DNA of 64,000 nt from Sepioteuthis lessoniana (GCA_963585895.1 OY757904.1:20657717-20721716); one strand, 5' to 3'; counted from the first letter of the stretch, positions 21,590 to 33,613 are shown. Notes: a model not told the origin generated them from the letters alone. Made by a program: numbers and translations.

Positions 21590-21845
21590 TTTGAAACCGC
21601 TATCTTCTGACAATGCTTACCTGGAACCGTAGAGACCCTCAACGCCTCTATCCTCTGTGCCACGGGCCCCTCTATCCACTGCGCCACGGGCCCCTCTATC
21701 CGCTGCGCCACGTGGTGCGATAGACAACATCTATGGACGGCAATAATTACAGGGGATACGGTTACTAGACTCATCATTCCTATCCAAGGTCGCGGTAAAA
21801 TCACCTGAAGAAGGCCAGAGGTGAAATTTAGCCGAAACGTAGTGA
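21590..21845 (-). mobile_element. tRNA-like element with three tandem A-box units
   Basis: Minus strand: GTGGCGCAG(C/T)GGATAGAGG occurs three times (about 21711-21693, 21684-21666, 21663-21640, the last with an A for G), each resembling an A box. One B-box-like GCGGTTTCAAATCCTACC follows at 21600-21583. A duplicated promoter head of a tRNA-derived SINE is the best reading. Body and ends are not defined. Confidence 0.5.
21801..21845 (+). ncRNA. Weak hammerhead-like site
   Basis: TCAC (21801-21804) pairs with GTGA (21842-21845); CTGAAGA (21805-21811); GAAA (21834-21837); helix III ACGT. Helix II is only three pairs (GGC/GCC) with an unpaired A. Such sites are common at retroelement 3' ends; low confidence. 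Confidence 0.25.
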
Positions 21846-21863
21846 AAGAAGAAACAACACACA

Positions 21864-21890
21864 CAAAAAAAAAAAAAAAAAAAAAAAAAA
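21864..21890. repeat. A-run
   Basis: Oligo(A) tract, could be a retroelement tail for the plus strand. Confidence 0.7.
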
Positions 21891-22384
21891 CCCTACCAAG
21901 ATGAGGACAAAAAGTCCGCAATGAATAAAAGAAAAGTCTGCAATAAATAAAAAGATAATTCTCATAGTAAGATAATGGTTTTAATACTGTTATGGGACCG
22001 TTACCTACCCATTCATGGACTCTTCCAAATTCTATATTAAACGAGAGCCAAGTACTCTCGAAAATATTAGATACTCACCAATTGTTTGACCAATCGTTTG
22101 TTGTTTGATTCCTGGCGTCTGGGGCGAAGGTATTTTTGGATTTTGCCGGACGCGTGTGGGCTGTGGCCCTGCGTCCGGACCCACTTTAAAAAGGCCTTGT
22201 GGCGTACTTGTCCGGTGGTAGGACGGAAAATAAATAAAATATTGGATACTCTGCCGATATTCGACTGACAAGTAAGCGTAGCTTACGCCACCACTTTTCT
22301 CTGTATCTTGTTACTTCAATATATCTTTAAACTTATACTGTCCCGAGTTATCTTTTCGTGGTCCCAAACTGGGTCCACATCAAA
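21891..22384. other. Unassigned, with a GC-richer patch
   Basis: 22100-22220 is GC-rich relative to flanks (GGACGCGTGTGGGCTGTGG region) and bounded by similar AAATATT(A/G)GATACTC strings (22061-22076 and 22239-22254). It may be an insertion, but no family is recognised. Confidence 0.35.
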
Positions 22385-22485
22385 TACCTTTCTCAAACGT
22401 ACTAGCTCGACTGGAGTTTGAACTCGCTTACTACAATGTCGCAGTCTAGAACGTTACGCAACTACGCCACGGGTATTCCCCAAAC
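22385..22485 (-). mobile_element. SINE-D fragment (head)
   Basis: Minus-strand head only: GTGGCGTAGTTGCGTAACG region at 22474 and the B-box-like GAGTTTGAACTCC near 22431-22419. The central domain is missing. Confidence 0.5.
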
Positions 22486-22515
22486 GATTCTTCATTCTTA
22501 GTTGTTAACACGATG

Positions 22516-23164
22516 TATATGCGCGCGTGTGTGTGAGCGCGTGTGTGTGTGCATGCGCGCTCACGCGTGTCTGCGTGTGTTACCGTACTCAGAAGGAAAA
22601 CTACACATCATAGTGGTACTTTATTAGAGCAGTACATTTTTTTTTTAAATTTTGAGAATAAATTAATTTTCCGTCCAATTTTCAACCGAATGATTTTTAT
22701 GAGGTCTGCCGTTGTGCGAAATGTCATTTTTAATAAAATTTTCAACATATCTGAGAAAAGTATGAAAGAAGAACCAGAAATCTTCCCTCCTTACGAAATG
22801 GAACCAGCAATAGTTATTTTTGATTTTGATGTAATTTTTTTTCTTAAATGTAAGAAAAAAAAAATGATATACTCATTTCAACATTTTTAAGGTTTACATT
22901 ATTTCTGTAATATATCTGAAAAGTGGAGCAACTTCATGATAGAATGCATTCCCTAACGGTGCCAGAGGTCAATGTTCAATCCAGGTTAATGCAAAGTGTT
23001 GATTTTTATTGACCAGCACACCCTTCTTTACTGAAATATTGACGCACTACAACTGTTCTTATACATTTCTTCCGATGTGGAAATGTATTTTTGAGTTAAG
23101 TTTTGTTTTAAAAAAGTCTCCACATGATGCATCAAATCGTTTTGAAAGTCTCAGCAGTGCTCGA
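22516..23164. other. Unassigned AT-rich DNA
   Basis: A TG/CG-rich start (22516-22580), then an open plus-strand frame (22543-22890) without a recognisable domain. Not called a gene. Confidence 0.3.
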
Positions 23165-23290
23165 GATTGGTTTGATTTGATTTCTTTGTTTAATGGCATA
23201 TCAACCTTTGTAGGTTATTTAATGCCAAAGTTATTCTCCTAGAACATTAGTCCTACTATTTAACCCATAGCTGGGAGGATAAGCTTGAGA
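23165..23290 (-). mobile_element. SINE-D tail fragment
   Basis: Tail (CTACAAAGGTTGATATGCC, complement of 23195-23213) and part of the central domain; head missing. Confidence 0.65.
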
Positions 23291-23531
23291 TTGGTGTTCA
23301 AACTTAGATTAAATGCAAAATTTTAGATATCATTTGTTCTGTAAAGCAAAACTTTCTCCGCTCATAAAATTGACGTAACACAGTCTTTTTTCTTTTTCCC
23401 TGTTTTGGCCTTTAGAATTTTTCAACATAGGAATTTTTTTAAATTTACCCGGTCAGATTTACCAAATAGAAACGGAAGACATCCTGTTAAAGTTTAAGTT
23501 GAAACTAGACGACCCGTGGATCCGTTGGGTT

Positions 23532-23745
23532 CACGCTTTAACATTATTATATTGATGTTTCAATTATTTAACATTATTATATTGATGTTTCAATTATTTA
23601 ACATTATTATATTGATGTTTCAATTATTTAACATTATTATATTGATGTTTCAATTATCTAACATTATTATATTGATGTTTCAATTATCTAACATTATTAT
23701 ATTGATGTTTCAATTATCTAACATTATTATATTGATGTTTCAATT
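23532..23745. repeat. 30-bp minisatellite, seven units
   Basis: Seven head-to-tail copies of a 30-bp unit containing AACATTATTATATTGATG; only T/C changes between the first and last copies. 30 bp keeps frame, so a 79-codon frame repeats a ten-residue motif, but there is no other coding evidence. Confidence 0.95.
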
Positions 23746-24195
23746 TAAAAAGTGATGGATTCTCATTAGAATTTATCTTAAAATTCATTTTCGTTATACT
23801 GAGAATAGATTCATGTCTTGTCATATATAGTTGATTGAGGAAAAATGAAAACATGCTGGAAGTTGAAGACACGTCTGATGATCATAATGAGATGACACAA
23901 TAACACTAATGATATACGGAATATTAGATTATACAGAAGAAGGAAGTTACATCCCGACTAACAGAAACTCATCAAAAAGTGAGCTGATAGAAAACACTCC
24001 TTTAGCCATTCTTTCCACCGAGCAGATTTAACTCCATGCTTGTTTTGTGGCCATCGGGAGAGAATGTGCACCGTTTCGGTGCCTTCAATCTCATAGAGAA
24101 ATATTAGATTATACAAAAATTAGCGAATTTTGAAAAGTGACGAGATTGTAGTGACTCTGTGTAGCGGCAAGCGTGTCTCTATTCATGGACCCTTA
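23746..24195. other. Unassigned DNA
   Basis: No motif recognised. Confidence 0.4.
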
Positions 24196-24198
24196 CAA

Positions 24199-24240
<42 letters not shown>
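24199..24240. repeat. CT microsatellite
   Basis: CT array; the minus-strand frame reading (RE)n is an artefact. Confidence 0.95.
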
Positions 24241-24241
<1 letters not shown>

Positions 24242-24504
24242 GGCTTCCATGACTGCATAATAAACGTTTTCATATCTGAAACGGCTGTGTCGCCTGGTGT
24301 TTGAAGAAGTGAAACATCTATTGGTATTCGAGATGGTGTTATATTGTAGCGTTTATCATAAATGGTACCATGCATGCAGACTATTACATTTTGCGCCGTT
24401 ACTGAACAGCCACAGTATTACATTTGTTGTCGTGTACAATAGCATCATATTTGGTACCGTTTCAGGATAGTATCAAATCTGGAAACGGCGCAAATTATAG
24501 AATT

Positions 24505-24625
24505 ACACCTTTGGGAAAATTATGAAACCTTTTATCCCCTGAGCTAAGGGTTAAATAGTATCACCGCAGATTTCTCCAAGGATAGCGCTGGAATTAAATA
24601 ACCCACGAAAGTTGATGAAATGAAA
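24505..24625 (+). mobile_element. SINE-D fragment (central domain and tail)
   Basis: Diverged: CCTTTGGGAAAATTATGAAAC followed by TTAAATAGTATCA and ATTAAATAACCCACGAAAGTT. No head. Confidence 0.5.
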
Positions 24626-25496
24626 TAAAAACTAAACTGAAGTTAATCTACATATATACTCGTATATGTAAATTAAAAATAACTTAAATTCGTTCAGGGT
24701 GCCATGTATTTCGTCTTCGTAAATATGGCAACACTGTAAAATATACCTTTATTTTTTGTAAATTATTCAATATTTTATCACCTGTTCAGGCGAAAAAGGA
24801 AAGTGAGAAAATGGAGACCTATTTGGCCCCACCGATAAAAACCGATATTCAAAGCTTCCATCTAAAGCGTTACTTGTTTCTTTTTATTCTTTCAAAGGGC
24901 TAACCGAAAAGAAAAATGCGAATAAGTCTTTTCCAGTAAGTTATAAACTCCGAATGTTTGCTAACTGATAATTTACCAATTAAATAACCGAAGACGTTGA
25001 CCGGTTTTTAGTATTAGAAATACAGTCTATGAATGGGTAATGTCACTTTGCCTTGCGCATATTTGCTAACTACTTATTTTCCATATAGAGTGCTGAGGCT
25101 GCTCACTCCCTGAAGTGACCATTTCTTCATAGATATCCTCTTAAACGTAATTGTGTATTCTGAAATTCATTCAGCACCACATTCAATAGCCTCCCTTTTA
25201 AAGACCTCCGAATACGTGTGCTGTCTCCTGCTCTGGGTTCTTATCTTGTTCATTGAAGGAAGCCCGATGAAATAATATAAACGCCCGGCCTATATGGCGC
25301 TTAACTCATAAAACCCGAAATGTTTTTACAAATATATGTGTGTTCAACGAAGTACTTCGGTGACAGTAGTTTAAAAAAATACCTGACAAAAATACCGATT
25401 GATCCGTGGTGGTTAACTAAATAAATGTATAAGATCATTTTAAGATGGTTTTTCTTTGTACATTTTGTCTTATTTTTTATAATCATAGGAATGATA

Positions 25497-25500
<4 letters not shown>
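24626..25500. other. Unassigned DNA
   Basis: About 875 bp with no gene, repeat family or clear splice-site context that I can support. Confidence 0.4.

Positions 25501-25575
<75 letters not shown>
25501..25575. repeat. TA microsatellite (about 37 units)
   Basis: One of the longest uninterrupted TA arrays in the window. Confidence 0.95.
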
Positions 25576-25578
<3 letters not shown>

Positions 25579-25889
25579 TACAAATAGGAATGAATAATAT
25601 CTTCAAAAAATGATTATATATATATTGAATTATTTATCAATGTTAAACGTTCTTTCCCGTTTTAAATGAGAAAATATTAAACCTTTATCAGAGCATATTA
25701 TTTGTTAAAAAAAAAATTTTAGGGTTTTTTTTACAATTCCTACGCCCTCATGAAGGTTTAATGTATTGATATTTTTAAAAAGTTTAACAATGGCAAATGA
25801 TTCGAACTATTAATAAAATCATATTCTGAAGACCTTGCATTTTTCTATATTTGTAGATTTTCTTATAGTTGGATTTATTTCTAGTTTTC

Positions 25890-25890
<1 letters not shown>

Positions 25891-25949
<59 letters not shown>

Positions 25950-25950
25950 T
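25891..25950. repeat. CA/TA microsatellite at the SINE-B 3' end
   Basis: CA 25891-25923, TA 25924-25949, directly next to SINE-B. Confidence 0.9.
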
Positions 25951-26182
25951 GTCATCCACAGAAAGACTGTTTCATTGTTTCACAACACAGAATCATCTGA
26001 CAATGGTTAGACACACAAGACGCTTTAAGCTGGGATCGAAACCCACCCAACTCTATGTTAGTCTTAGTATCTTAACGCTCAGAGGACCTACGTCAGTTCG
26101 GGAATTATAACGCATTATGTACTAGCTTTCATTTGTTTACATTTTGCCTTACCGGATATCGGGGTACTCAATTCGTTAGAAG

Positions 26183-26185
<3 letters not shown>
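25951..26185 (-). mobile_element. SINE-B copy, diverged
   Basis: B-box-like GGGTTTCGATCCC (26044-26032) remains. The hammerhead part (25955-26010) is altered: an insertion and substitutions in core and helix II. The 3' end still reads GGATGAC and abuts TA repeats. Confidence 0.7.
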
Positions 26186-26239
<54 letters not shown>

Positions 26240-26253
26240 GCATTTCTACTGCA

Positions 26254-26305
<52 letters not shown>
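26183..26305. repeat. Two TA arrays
   Basis: TA 26183-26237 and 26259-26305 with a 22-bp spacer. Confidence 0.95.
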
Positions 26306-26589
26306 GTTGAAGCTGAAATGCTTCCTATATTTTAAACTGTGACATGCGTGGTACTAGTGAATTTTGTCAAGTAGAAGTAGTAGATCTCTATATAAAATTT
26401 CTAATCATTTTTATCAGAAACGATCTGGGCTTTAACCGGGGCACGTTTACTGTAAGAACGTTTTTTAAACTGCTGAATTTGTAATCACTACATAAAGAGC
26501 TTTTTGAGTTCATTTCATGTTACGTCGGAATGATGCTATTCCGGATAGAATTTTCAGTTCATAGCAATATTGATTTTCTAACAGGTAGT

Positions 26590-26725
26590 TCCACACCAGG
26601 TTAGAGTGGACATAAGAGTAATGGAAAAGAAGAAGTACTCAACACTCTCTACAGCTTTAGAAGTGGAACTTCACGAACAGATGGAATTCAGTGTCACTCA
26701 CAAGAAAACCCTTTTATTGGGGGAG
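26590..26725 (-). repeat. Family E body fragment, minus
   Basis: Aligns with the complement of the family E body (AGAGTGGACATAAGAGTAATGG and GAACTTCACGAACAGATGG). An open frame flanked by AG and GT strings first looked exon-like; the repeat match explains it better. Confidence 0.55.
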
Positions 26726-26827
26726 TATTTCTCCTCTCCAGTGTATTTCAAGTCCTGCAAAAGGGTAGGTGGTATTTTGTGTTCCCTCTCAGTTTTTGAA
26801 GAGATTTTTTCTCTGTTTGTGCCCGCC

Positions 26828-27365
26828 CTCTTGATAGATGCTGTAGAATAGGCTGACTGCATCTAAACAGAGGTGTAAGACACCACAACTATTGTCCTGG
26901 ATATGACTCTAAACCATCTGAGGGTGAGGCTACAGTTCCGGAGTTTTGGGGAGTATCTCTTCATTGTTATTACTCCTAGGTATATTCCCACCCGAAATTA
27001 TAGCAACAGTTAAGATCCCATCTATGGGTCAAATAGAAGTATTTAATCATTTACTATACTTGAAACCATTTAACTGTGTGCAAACAAATAATTAGTATTA
27101 AGTTGAGTTATCGGTATATAGATAGCAATGTTTGAAACCATTTAAATATGTGCAAACGAATCAATAATGTTGACAAGAATTTTTAATATTAGATAGCAAT
27201 ACTTGAAATAATTTAGTGATCTGGGCATGACATTAACCTTCATCTGGTGGTGAGGCTCTAGTCTTTGAGTTTGAAGAATATGGAATACCCGTTTATAACC
27301 ATTACTGTCAGGTTCACCCGGAATGGTAGTGCCAGTTAAGTCCCATCTGTGGGTAAAAAAGAACT
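26828..27365 (+). repeat. Family E, two overlapping copies
   Basis: Body at 26828-27030, tandem tail 27030-27210 (AATTATCGG-like units), then a second partial body 27225-27365 ending in CCCATCTGTGGGT. Confidence 0.65.
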
Positions 27366-27394
27366 GTTTAATCGCTTGCTAGTGATTATAATTA

Positions 27395-27747
27395 TTATTA
27401 TTATTATTATTCATTTGAATTTTTCACATCAGCGTAAGCTGATGGTCTTTCACTGGAGATTGAGTGACAGCAAGTCTCCTCAAGTCTCCAGGACTCTTCT
27501 CAGAATTCTGGCCGTTTTCAACAATGCTGTTGTTTGGATGGTCTCCGCTCGGCCACCAACATCCAAATCTTCCAGGCCCTTTAATAATCCTTTAATTACC
27601 GTGCCAAAAGCACCATTTACAATTGGTATAATTGTCACCTTCATGTTCCATAGATTTTTCAATTCTCTAGCAAGTTCGAGGTACTTATCTCTCTTTTCAC
27701 ATTCTTTCAGTTTCATTCTGTGGTCAGACAGGACAGCAAAGTCAACA

Positions 27748-27750
<3 letters not shown>
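27395..27750 (-). pseudogene. LINE ORF C-terminal relic, best-preserved tail
   Basis: Minus-strand open frame (27716-27480) reads MKLKECEKRDKYLELAREL, then LWNMKVTIIPIVNGAFGTV and finally LLKTARILRRVLET: the C-terminal tail of the same LINE as 1-5200, without stops over 78 codons. The 3' hairpin is at 27428-27445. ATT arrays bound it on both sides (27388-27410 and 27748-27797). Best copy for a consensus. Confidence 0.75.

Positions 27751-27797
<47 letters not shown>
27748..27797. repeat. ATT microsatellite
   Basis: About 16 ATT units at the truncated 5' side of the LINE relic. Confidence 0.95.
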
Positions 27798-27798
<1 letters not shown>

Positions 27799-27989
27799 TA
27801 TGATAAATAGCAATACTGGAAATTTGTGTGTGTGCACAAGTCATTATTTTTATTCTTATTCGATTAGAATACGTGAAACCATTTAACTGTGTGCAAACAA
27901 ATAACCTCTGGCTCGTTTAAAGATAATGTTACAAACTTTTTGCTTACAAATCATAAATATATATAAGAGTGTGCGTGCATGCGCGTGTT

Positions 27990-28066
<77 letters not shown>
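27990..28066. repeat. TG microsatellite
   Basis: TG array with GCG interruption. Confidence 0.95.
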
Positions 28067-28067
<1 letters not shown>

Positions 28068-28980
28068 AACGGGATTTGGCATTGAATAAGCCGTAAGATT
28101 GATATCCCATAAAACCTAATCATCAGGTTTTAAATAGACAAAATCCGGCTTTTCTGCTTTCCTATGATGAGACAAGACATTAAGACCAGCGACATGGGGC
28201 AAGAGTTACAGCCACTGTTCCGTATTAACTGCACATATTGGGGTTAGGATACAAAGTGAAGGACGAAAATAACATAATAAGTATATTTTTAATGAAAAGA
28301 AGGAAATACGAGTGAGACGGTCAAATTTTTGAATTGATTGTCTTTGACACTAGATTCTTGATTTGGAATAGGGTAGAGACACCAAGAAATTGAATCAGAT
28401 GAAATTTGTGGTAGATGAATTATTATACTTTTCTTTCTGGGCTCGAGTTGAGTGCTTGAATATATTCATGCATATTTATATATGTAAGAGTATTAGCCAA
28501 TTATTTAAAAAAATTTATTATTAAAAATGTGACTTTGTCATTACATTTATTTGATCAGGACAGATTGTTGAAGAGTCAGCAAAATCTCAATCGGATCACA
28601 AGGCTCTTCGGGATTTCTCTGCAACTGCCGCACAATTCTAAGAATTTTGGTAAATCTCTTCATCCGTCATTTACTCATGCGAAACACCAGGAAACAAGAT
28701 TTTATAAAACAGCGTAAAAAAAGGTTCCTAAAACCTTCTTAATCGTCCCAACAATAGAGACTCGATCAGAGATATTACCGCGGCCTCCATTTTCCGTGAT
28801 CAAAGCTTCATCATAAGTACCTGTTTTTTTTTTATTCCATAACTATGATAAAATCTAAATCATTTTCTTTATTAATAATTTAAATTCTCCGTATAATGGA
28901 AATAAGTATGAAAATAAATTGTATTCTGATATACATTGTAGCAATATCAAAAAATCATAACAATACTGAAATTATTTCAT
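28067..28980. other. Unassigned DNA
   Basis: No gene. The plus-strand frame 28529-28717 has no recognised domain. Confidence 0.4.
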
Positions 28981-29061
28981 ATCTCTCTCTCTCTCTATCT
29001 ATATATATATATAATAAATATATATACATTAGATTTATATATCTAATGCCATGGAATTTAG

Positions 29062-29113
29062 TCTGCGACCCATGGGTTTCATGGGGTTTTTACAAAACAA
29101 CAACTATCAGGCA
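29062..29113 (-). ncRNA. Decayed hammerhead-like site
   Basis: Minus strand: CTGC/GCAG helix I, CTGATAG where CTGANGA is required, GAAA, a palindromic helix III ACCCATGGGT and a GTC cleavage site. The core change would abolish activity. Related to 15880-15927. Confidence 0.4.
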
Positions 29114-29186
29114 GTTAGCAAAATGAAATGAATCGAAAATCGAAACATAGTCAAAAACCGTTGGGATTTTGACGGAATCTTTACGT

Positions 29187-29232
29187 ATGTGTGTGTGTGT
29201 GCGTGCATGTGTGTGTGTGTGTGTGTGTGTGA
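29187..29232. repeat. TG microsatellite
   Basis: TG array with GC interruptions. Confidence 0.9.
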
Positions 29233-29234
29233 AT

Positions 29235-29930
29235 ATGCGTGCGTGCGTATATGTGTGTCTGTGTGGGTTATAGTTGCGTATTATCGTGTGTGTATGGGTG
29301 AGTGGTATATAGTGCATGTGTATATGAAGGTACAGGCGCAGAGCGTTGTTTTTACCGGATGTTAGTCGTCTGTGTATCTTATTTTGCGACATAATTGTTA
29401 GGATAGATTCTTTATCTATTTCTGTATGTATAGGTGATTATAACTAAGGAACAAAACATCATCATTTCATAATAAAGGAAATAAATAAAGATTTGATTTG
29501 TAAGCGTATTTAAGTGATTATAGTATGGTGGACCAGAATCACAATGGATATCAAGGGGTAGGGATATACTGTAATGCAATATACTATGGAACATTGTGCA
29601 ATGTTGGTATTATGTGTAGGGAAGAGATTTGGGCTAGAATACAATAATAATTTGATGAAATGTTGGGTATATATCATATATACTATAGTTATCTGTGATA
29701 TTACGTACATAATGAAAATAATGAAGGGGTTACAATAATAGTTATTATTATTATTATTATTATTATTTACGATGATGATTATAACTGAAAAGCAAAGTGT
29801 TGTCATTATAAAATTAAGGAAATAGATGGTGGGTTTGGCAGGTATGGGTAATAGTTGGGGGGTTGTGATGGTTATTTTTGATAGTTATCTGGTTTATGTT
29901 AACGTGGTATGATTTATACGCTATTATGGT
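29235..29930. other. Unassigned DNA with a TTA array
   Basis: TTA array at 29742-29766. Otherwise no gene or repeat that I recognise. Confidence 0.4.
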
Positions 29931-29934
29931 AAAA

Positions 29935-30249
29935 GATAGAGTGTACGTAATACACTATACAATATCGTCGAAGGAATTGGACACGACGACACGAGTTCAA
30001 ATCCTTGACGAGACTGATTGCATTTCACATAGCACTAATACCCTTGGGAAAGCTATGAATCCAATTATTCTCCCTCCAGCTATGGGTAAATAGTAGGAGA
30101 GACTAGGTTCTTCAGCCTTGGTGAGGCAACTAGTCTATGAGAAGGAAAACTCTGAATTCAAACCTGTTAAACTCTGCTTAAAAACTGACTTTGTGTCATA
30201 TCCTGCCCGAGCGGAGGGGTTGGTAAATATGGATAGAGTGTACGTAATA
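29935..30249 (+). mobile_element. SINE-C copy with 18-bp target-site duplication
   Basis: The element is 29953-30231 between identical GATAGAGTGTACGTAATA strings (29935-29952 and 30232-30249). The B-box-like GAGTTCAAATCCTTGAC is at 29994-30010; the head is trimmed at its 5' end. Central domain and tail as in the copy at 10621. Confidence 0.9.
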
Positions 30250-30579
30250 GATAAGATGAATATTCAGTGTTGAGGCCTATTATTAACGCTCATAAAAATA
30301 TAAATTTAACAGATAGTGGCAGCGTATGGAGAATGGTATGGGGGTTAATGGAGAAAGATGATACATATATTGTGGCAGGTGTGATAGTTGGTAGAGGAAA
30401 ATGGTACTTACGGTGCTTCAGGTGTGGTGTGCTATCATTTGATTTTTTGATTTTTTATTGGAGGTGTTAGGTGAGTTATGTGTATGGATCGAATTGTCTA
30501 CATTTTGAAAGGATTTAACGTTTTTTAATTAGTAAGGTATTTTGTTATGAGTAGGTTATGATGGCTAATGTTTCGCAGA
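30250..30579. other. Unassigned DNA
   Basis: No motif recognised. Confidence 0.4.
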
Positions 30580-30810
30580 GGCAAACGGGGCGTTATTTAT
30601 GTTGTATCTAACATAGTGTTAATGATCCTGGGAAATGAATAAATTCAGCAATTCTCCCTCCATCTATAAATAAACCCTAGAGCTGAGAGCTTCTTGATCT
30701 TGCTATGGCCACCGGTCTAGGAAAAGGAAAAATCCAAATTCAGACCTGGTAAATTCCCATTTAAATTGACCTTGTGTCGCATCCTGCTCGTGTGGAGGCG
30801 TTATGTAAAT
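30580..30810 (+). mobile_element. SINE-C copy, old
   Basis: Diverged central domain (TTAATGATCCTGGGAAATGAAT) and tail with CTGCTCGTGTGGAGGCGTT. Head eroded. Confidence 0.55.
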
Positions 30811-30868
30811 ACACACACACACACATATATATATATGTATATATTTCTTCCCCTTCCTTCCTCTATTT

Positions 30869-30900
<32 letters not shown>
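30811..30900. repeat. CA/TA microsatellites
   Basis: CA 30811-30825, TA 30826-30845, TA 30872-30900. Confidence 0.9.
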
Positions 30901-30902
<2 letters not shown>

Positions 30903-31199
30903 AAGTAAATAATGGAGTGCAATCCGACAATATATAAAGAAAAACTGATAAGGTAATCCAAGTAGGAGAGATTTATTGAAAAGCAAAGTCGACACTATAG
31001 CGTTTCATGGGTGATATTTGTGATGTTAAATCAACAATGGATGTTTAAAAGAGCAAAATACAAAAACCTATGGAAAATTTGCATAACAAGAAAAAGTTGG
31101 GTGTTTAATCAGTGAATCAGCATTTGTTTGTTATTTAAATGATGTCATTTGACTTATTAGAAATATTGTGTAGAATTTATGTTCCGTTTGTTTATCGAG

Positions 31200-31201
<2 letters not shown>

Positions 31202-31280
<79 letters not shown>
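31202..31280. repeat. TA/TG microsatellite
   Basis: TA 31202-31241, TG 31242-31280. Confidence 0.95.
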
Positions 31281-31281
<1 letters not shown>

Positions 31282-32340
31282 CACGACGTGTAGTTGAATA
31301 ATTAATTTGTAAAAATTAAAATTTATGAAGTATATGAAAATCTATATATCTCAAAAAAAAAAAAAGATCCTTAAGATAAGTATCTTTTTGTTCAAGGCTT
31401 AGATTGGCCTAAAAAGCTGGTTCATTTTACCTAAAGTTCAGTTAAGTGCGAGACAATTTATTTAATTTTTCGGTTGTCAACTAACTTCATCGATCATAAG
31501 GATGAAACGGGTCATTTCGTAAAACATATTTTTTTTTTATTTTAAAGGTCAATGTCAAAAGGGAGATTTAATTTTGCTCCACCCTAAATAAAGGTGAGCT
31601 GGGCATGGCTCATCCAGTCAGGTGAGGATGACTCTTTTTAGTTCAACCCCATTGCTTTAAACCTGTTCCCATTGGTCAAAGTATGTAACAAGGGTTTTCC
31701 CTATACCTGTGAGATATAATCCTGAACTAGGATAGGCTGACTAGTGGGAATATGACTCCTAATTGTCTCTTATTGGACAACCAATCAGAAACTTTTTAGT
31801 CCAGATATTGATCAATAAAAATTGGATGGTAAAACGAATCATCAGAGAAGATGAGAAAAGGGACCAAGAAGAAACTCAAGACTGCCGAAGAAGCATCCTT
31901 TCCATTCTAGACTTTACAAAAATTCAGTCCCAGACTTTGGAGACATTAGTGTCATTCTAACCACACCTTATCGTCACTCTTCCTCCCTAGATATTCTTTC
32001 TTCTTTTTGCCAGGAAAGCAAACATTGTTTGCTTGTTATTTTTTGTCTCACAAACGTGTTTAAATAAAAAAAAAAAAAAAAACATTTTTGTTGGTTGTTA
32101 ACAACGGGTTTTCTCTATTCTATGAGTTGTTAGACAATCTAGCCACTCATATTACCTGGCCGTCAGAAGAAGATCCGGCTGAATTGTGTCAACCCCACTT
32201 CATAGATCTTTCAAATACAGCGTGGGCACGGAAGGATTTGACAAGGCAAACAGTTGGAAGCTAATGTGGTAGCCACGAACACAACAACCTCAACAAGTAC
32301 TGTGACTAGTAGTCACACCACATTGGGCTCCGTAACTAGC
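31281..32340. other. Unassigned; possible LTR-like stretch
   Basis: 31560-32080 has a TATA-like TATAAT (31717-31723), a short open frame (31763-31960) and AATAAA followed by an A-run (32064-32083). This could be a solo LTR or processed transcript, but I see no TG...CA ends or flanking duplication. 32090-32340 is unassigned. Confidence 0.25.
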
Positions 32341-32419
32341 ATAGGACTATATATATATATATATATATGCCCAGACAAAGGGAAGTAAATGAATTTTTAT
32401 TTTATCTTATTGTATTTTT

Positions 32420-32600
32420 ACTGCTTTGCGGGGGTCCATAGGAGAACATCACTTATGAGCTCGTCCCTGCTTCTCCAGCAGTGTCCTGCATGTCTGCTTC
32501 GTCTAACTTGGATAGTTTTCGTGATGGGAGGCAGGTGGCCGTATAGTTGGTGCTTTGTGGGGTGTTGCCGCCAGAACTTATTCAAAATTGAGTAACATAC
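32420..32600 (-). pseudogene. RTE-like LINE ORF fragment
   Basis: Minus strand reads LYGHLPPITKTIQVRR, then RHAGHCWRSRDELISDVLLWTP: the post-RT block of the same element family as 57225. No stop within it; both ends truncated. Confidence 0.7.
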
Positions 32601-33610
32601 CCGGGATACCGCTTTTGGGGACTTGCATTTCCCCTCTACAGGAGCACGGTCAGCGTATTCTAAGTCTCACCAACGTGGCGGAGAATAAATAAATGGTGTT
32701 CCAGCAATTTAAGAAGACACATTTAGCGAGCTCTAAATAGAAGACAACTAGATTTAAAAGGTGCTAAATTCTGGAAAAATATATTATGTATAATTTGGCT
32801 TCATTTACTCGTTGACACTTGCAATAATGTTTATGATGATATTCAAAATTTCTAGATAGACTGATAGATAGACTGATCGGCTAAAAGTATGTTTCATTTA
32901 TTCCATACGAGTTTTAATAATCTCCTGAATATTGGAAAAATAAAAACTTTTGCTGGTTTGTCTTTATTCTCGTTAATCAAAATTTTTCGTATCCAAACGA
33001 GAGGGAGCATGGGAATATTGCCAGCAAAGGACATTTTGAGTATAAACCCCAGCGTTTGGTGAAAGATGCAATTACAAAACAGTTGTCGGAATCTCACGCT
33101 ATGAGTACGGTAAAGATAAGAGAGAAGCTCGATGATAATATTCAAGGAACAGAATATTAGCTCAAGCTAAACGAAAGAGGTTTGTGTTGCCCCTCGAGAA
33201 TTGACAGCGTTTGCCCTCTTCAGAAAGAAGGTAGAAACAGATAGGAAAACTAATGATAAAAATTCAAATAAGTAAATAGATTCGACGCAGGTGAAATAAA
33301 TATCAATAACACATGGGTATTGTATATCTTAAAATAGAATGAATGTCATTATTTTCAACTGTTAGGAAGACCATTCAGCGCCAATCTCCTGAAAAAAGAT
33401 CCTGACTTTCGGTCAAGAAATTGCCATTTAAAATTTTGATGAATATAATCGCAAGAAAGGTAAGTATACTTGATTCGAAAAAATACAGAGACAGAGACAG
33501 AGACACAGAGGAAGAAGGAGGGAGAGAGATAAAAATCTCTCAAACATCTGGATAGGGATCAGAGTGTAGTAGTTGTTCCTGTCGCTCAACCGTATTCTTG
33601 CTTAGAAGAG
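32601..33610. other. Unassigned DNA
   Basis: About 1 kb without recognisable features; a minus-strand frame at 33145-32894 has no domain that I recognise. Confidence 0.4.
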
Positions 33611-33613
33611 AAT

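Noticed and set aside
22543..22890. 115-codon plus-strand frame as a gene
   Set aside because: Low complexity, no domain, AT-driven; no support besides being open.
26586..26766. Exon-like open stretch with AG in front and GT behind, about 60 codons without a stop
   Set aside because: Aligns with the minus strand of the family E body; the open frame and splice-like ends are explained by the repeat.
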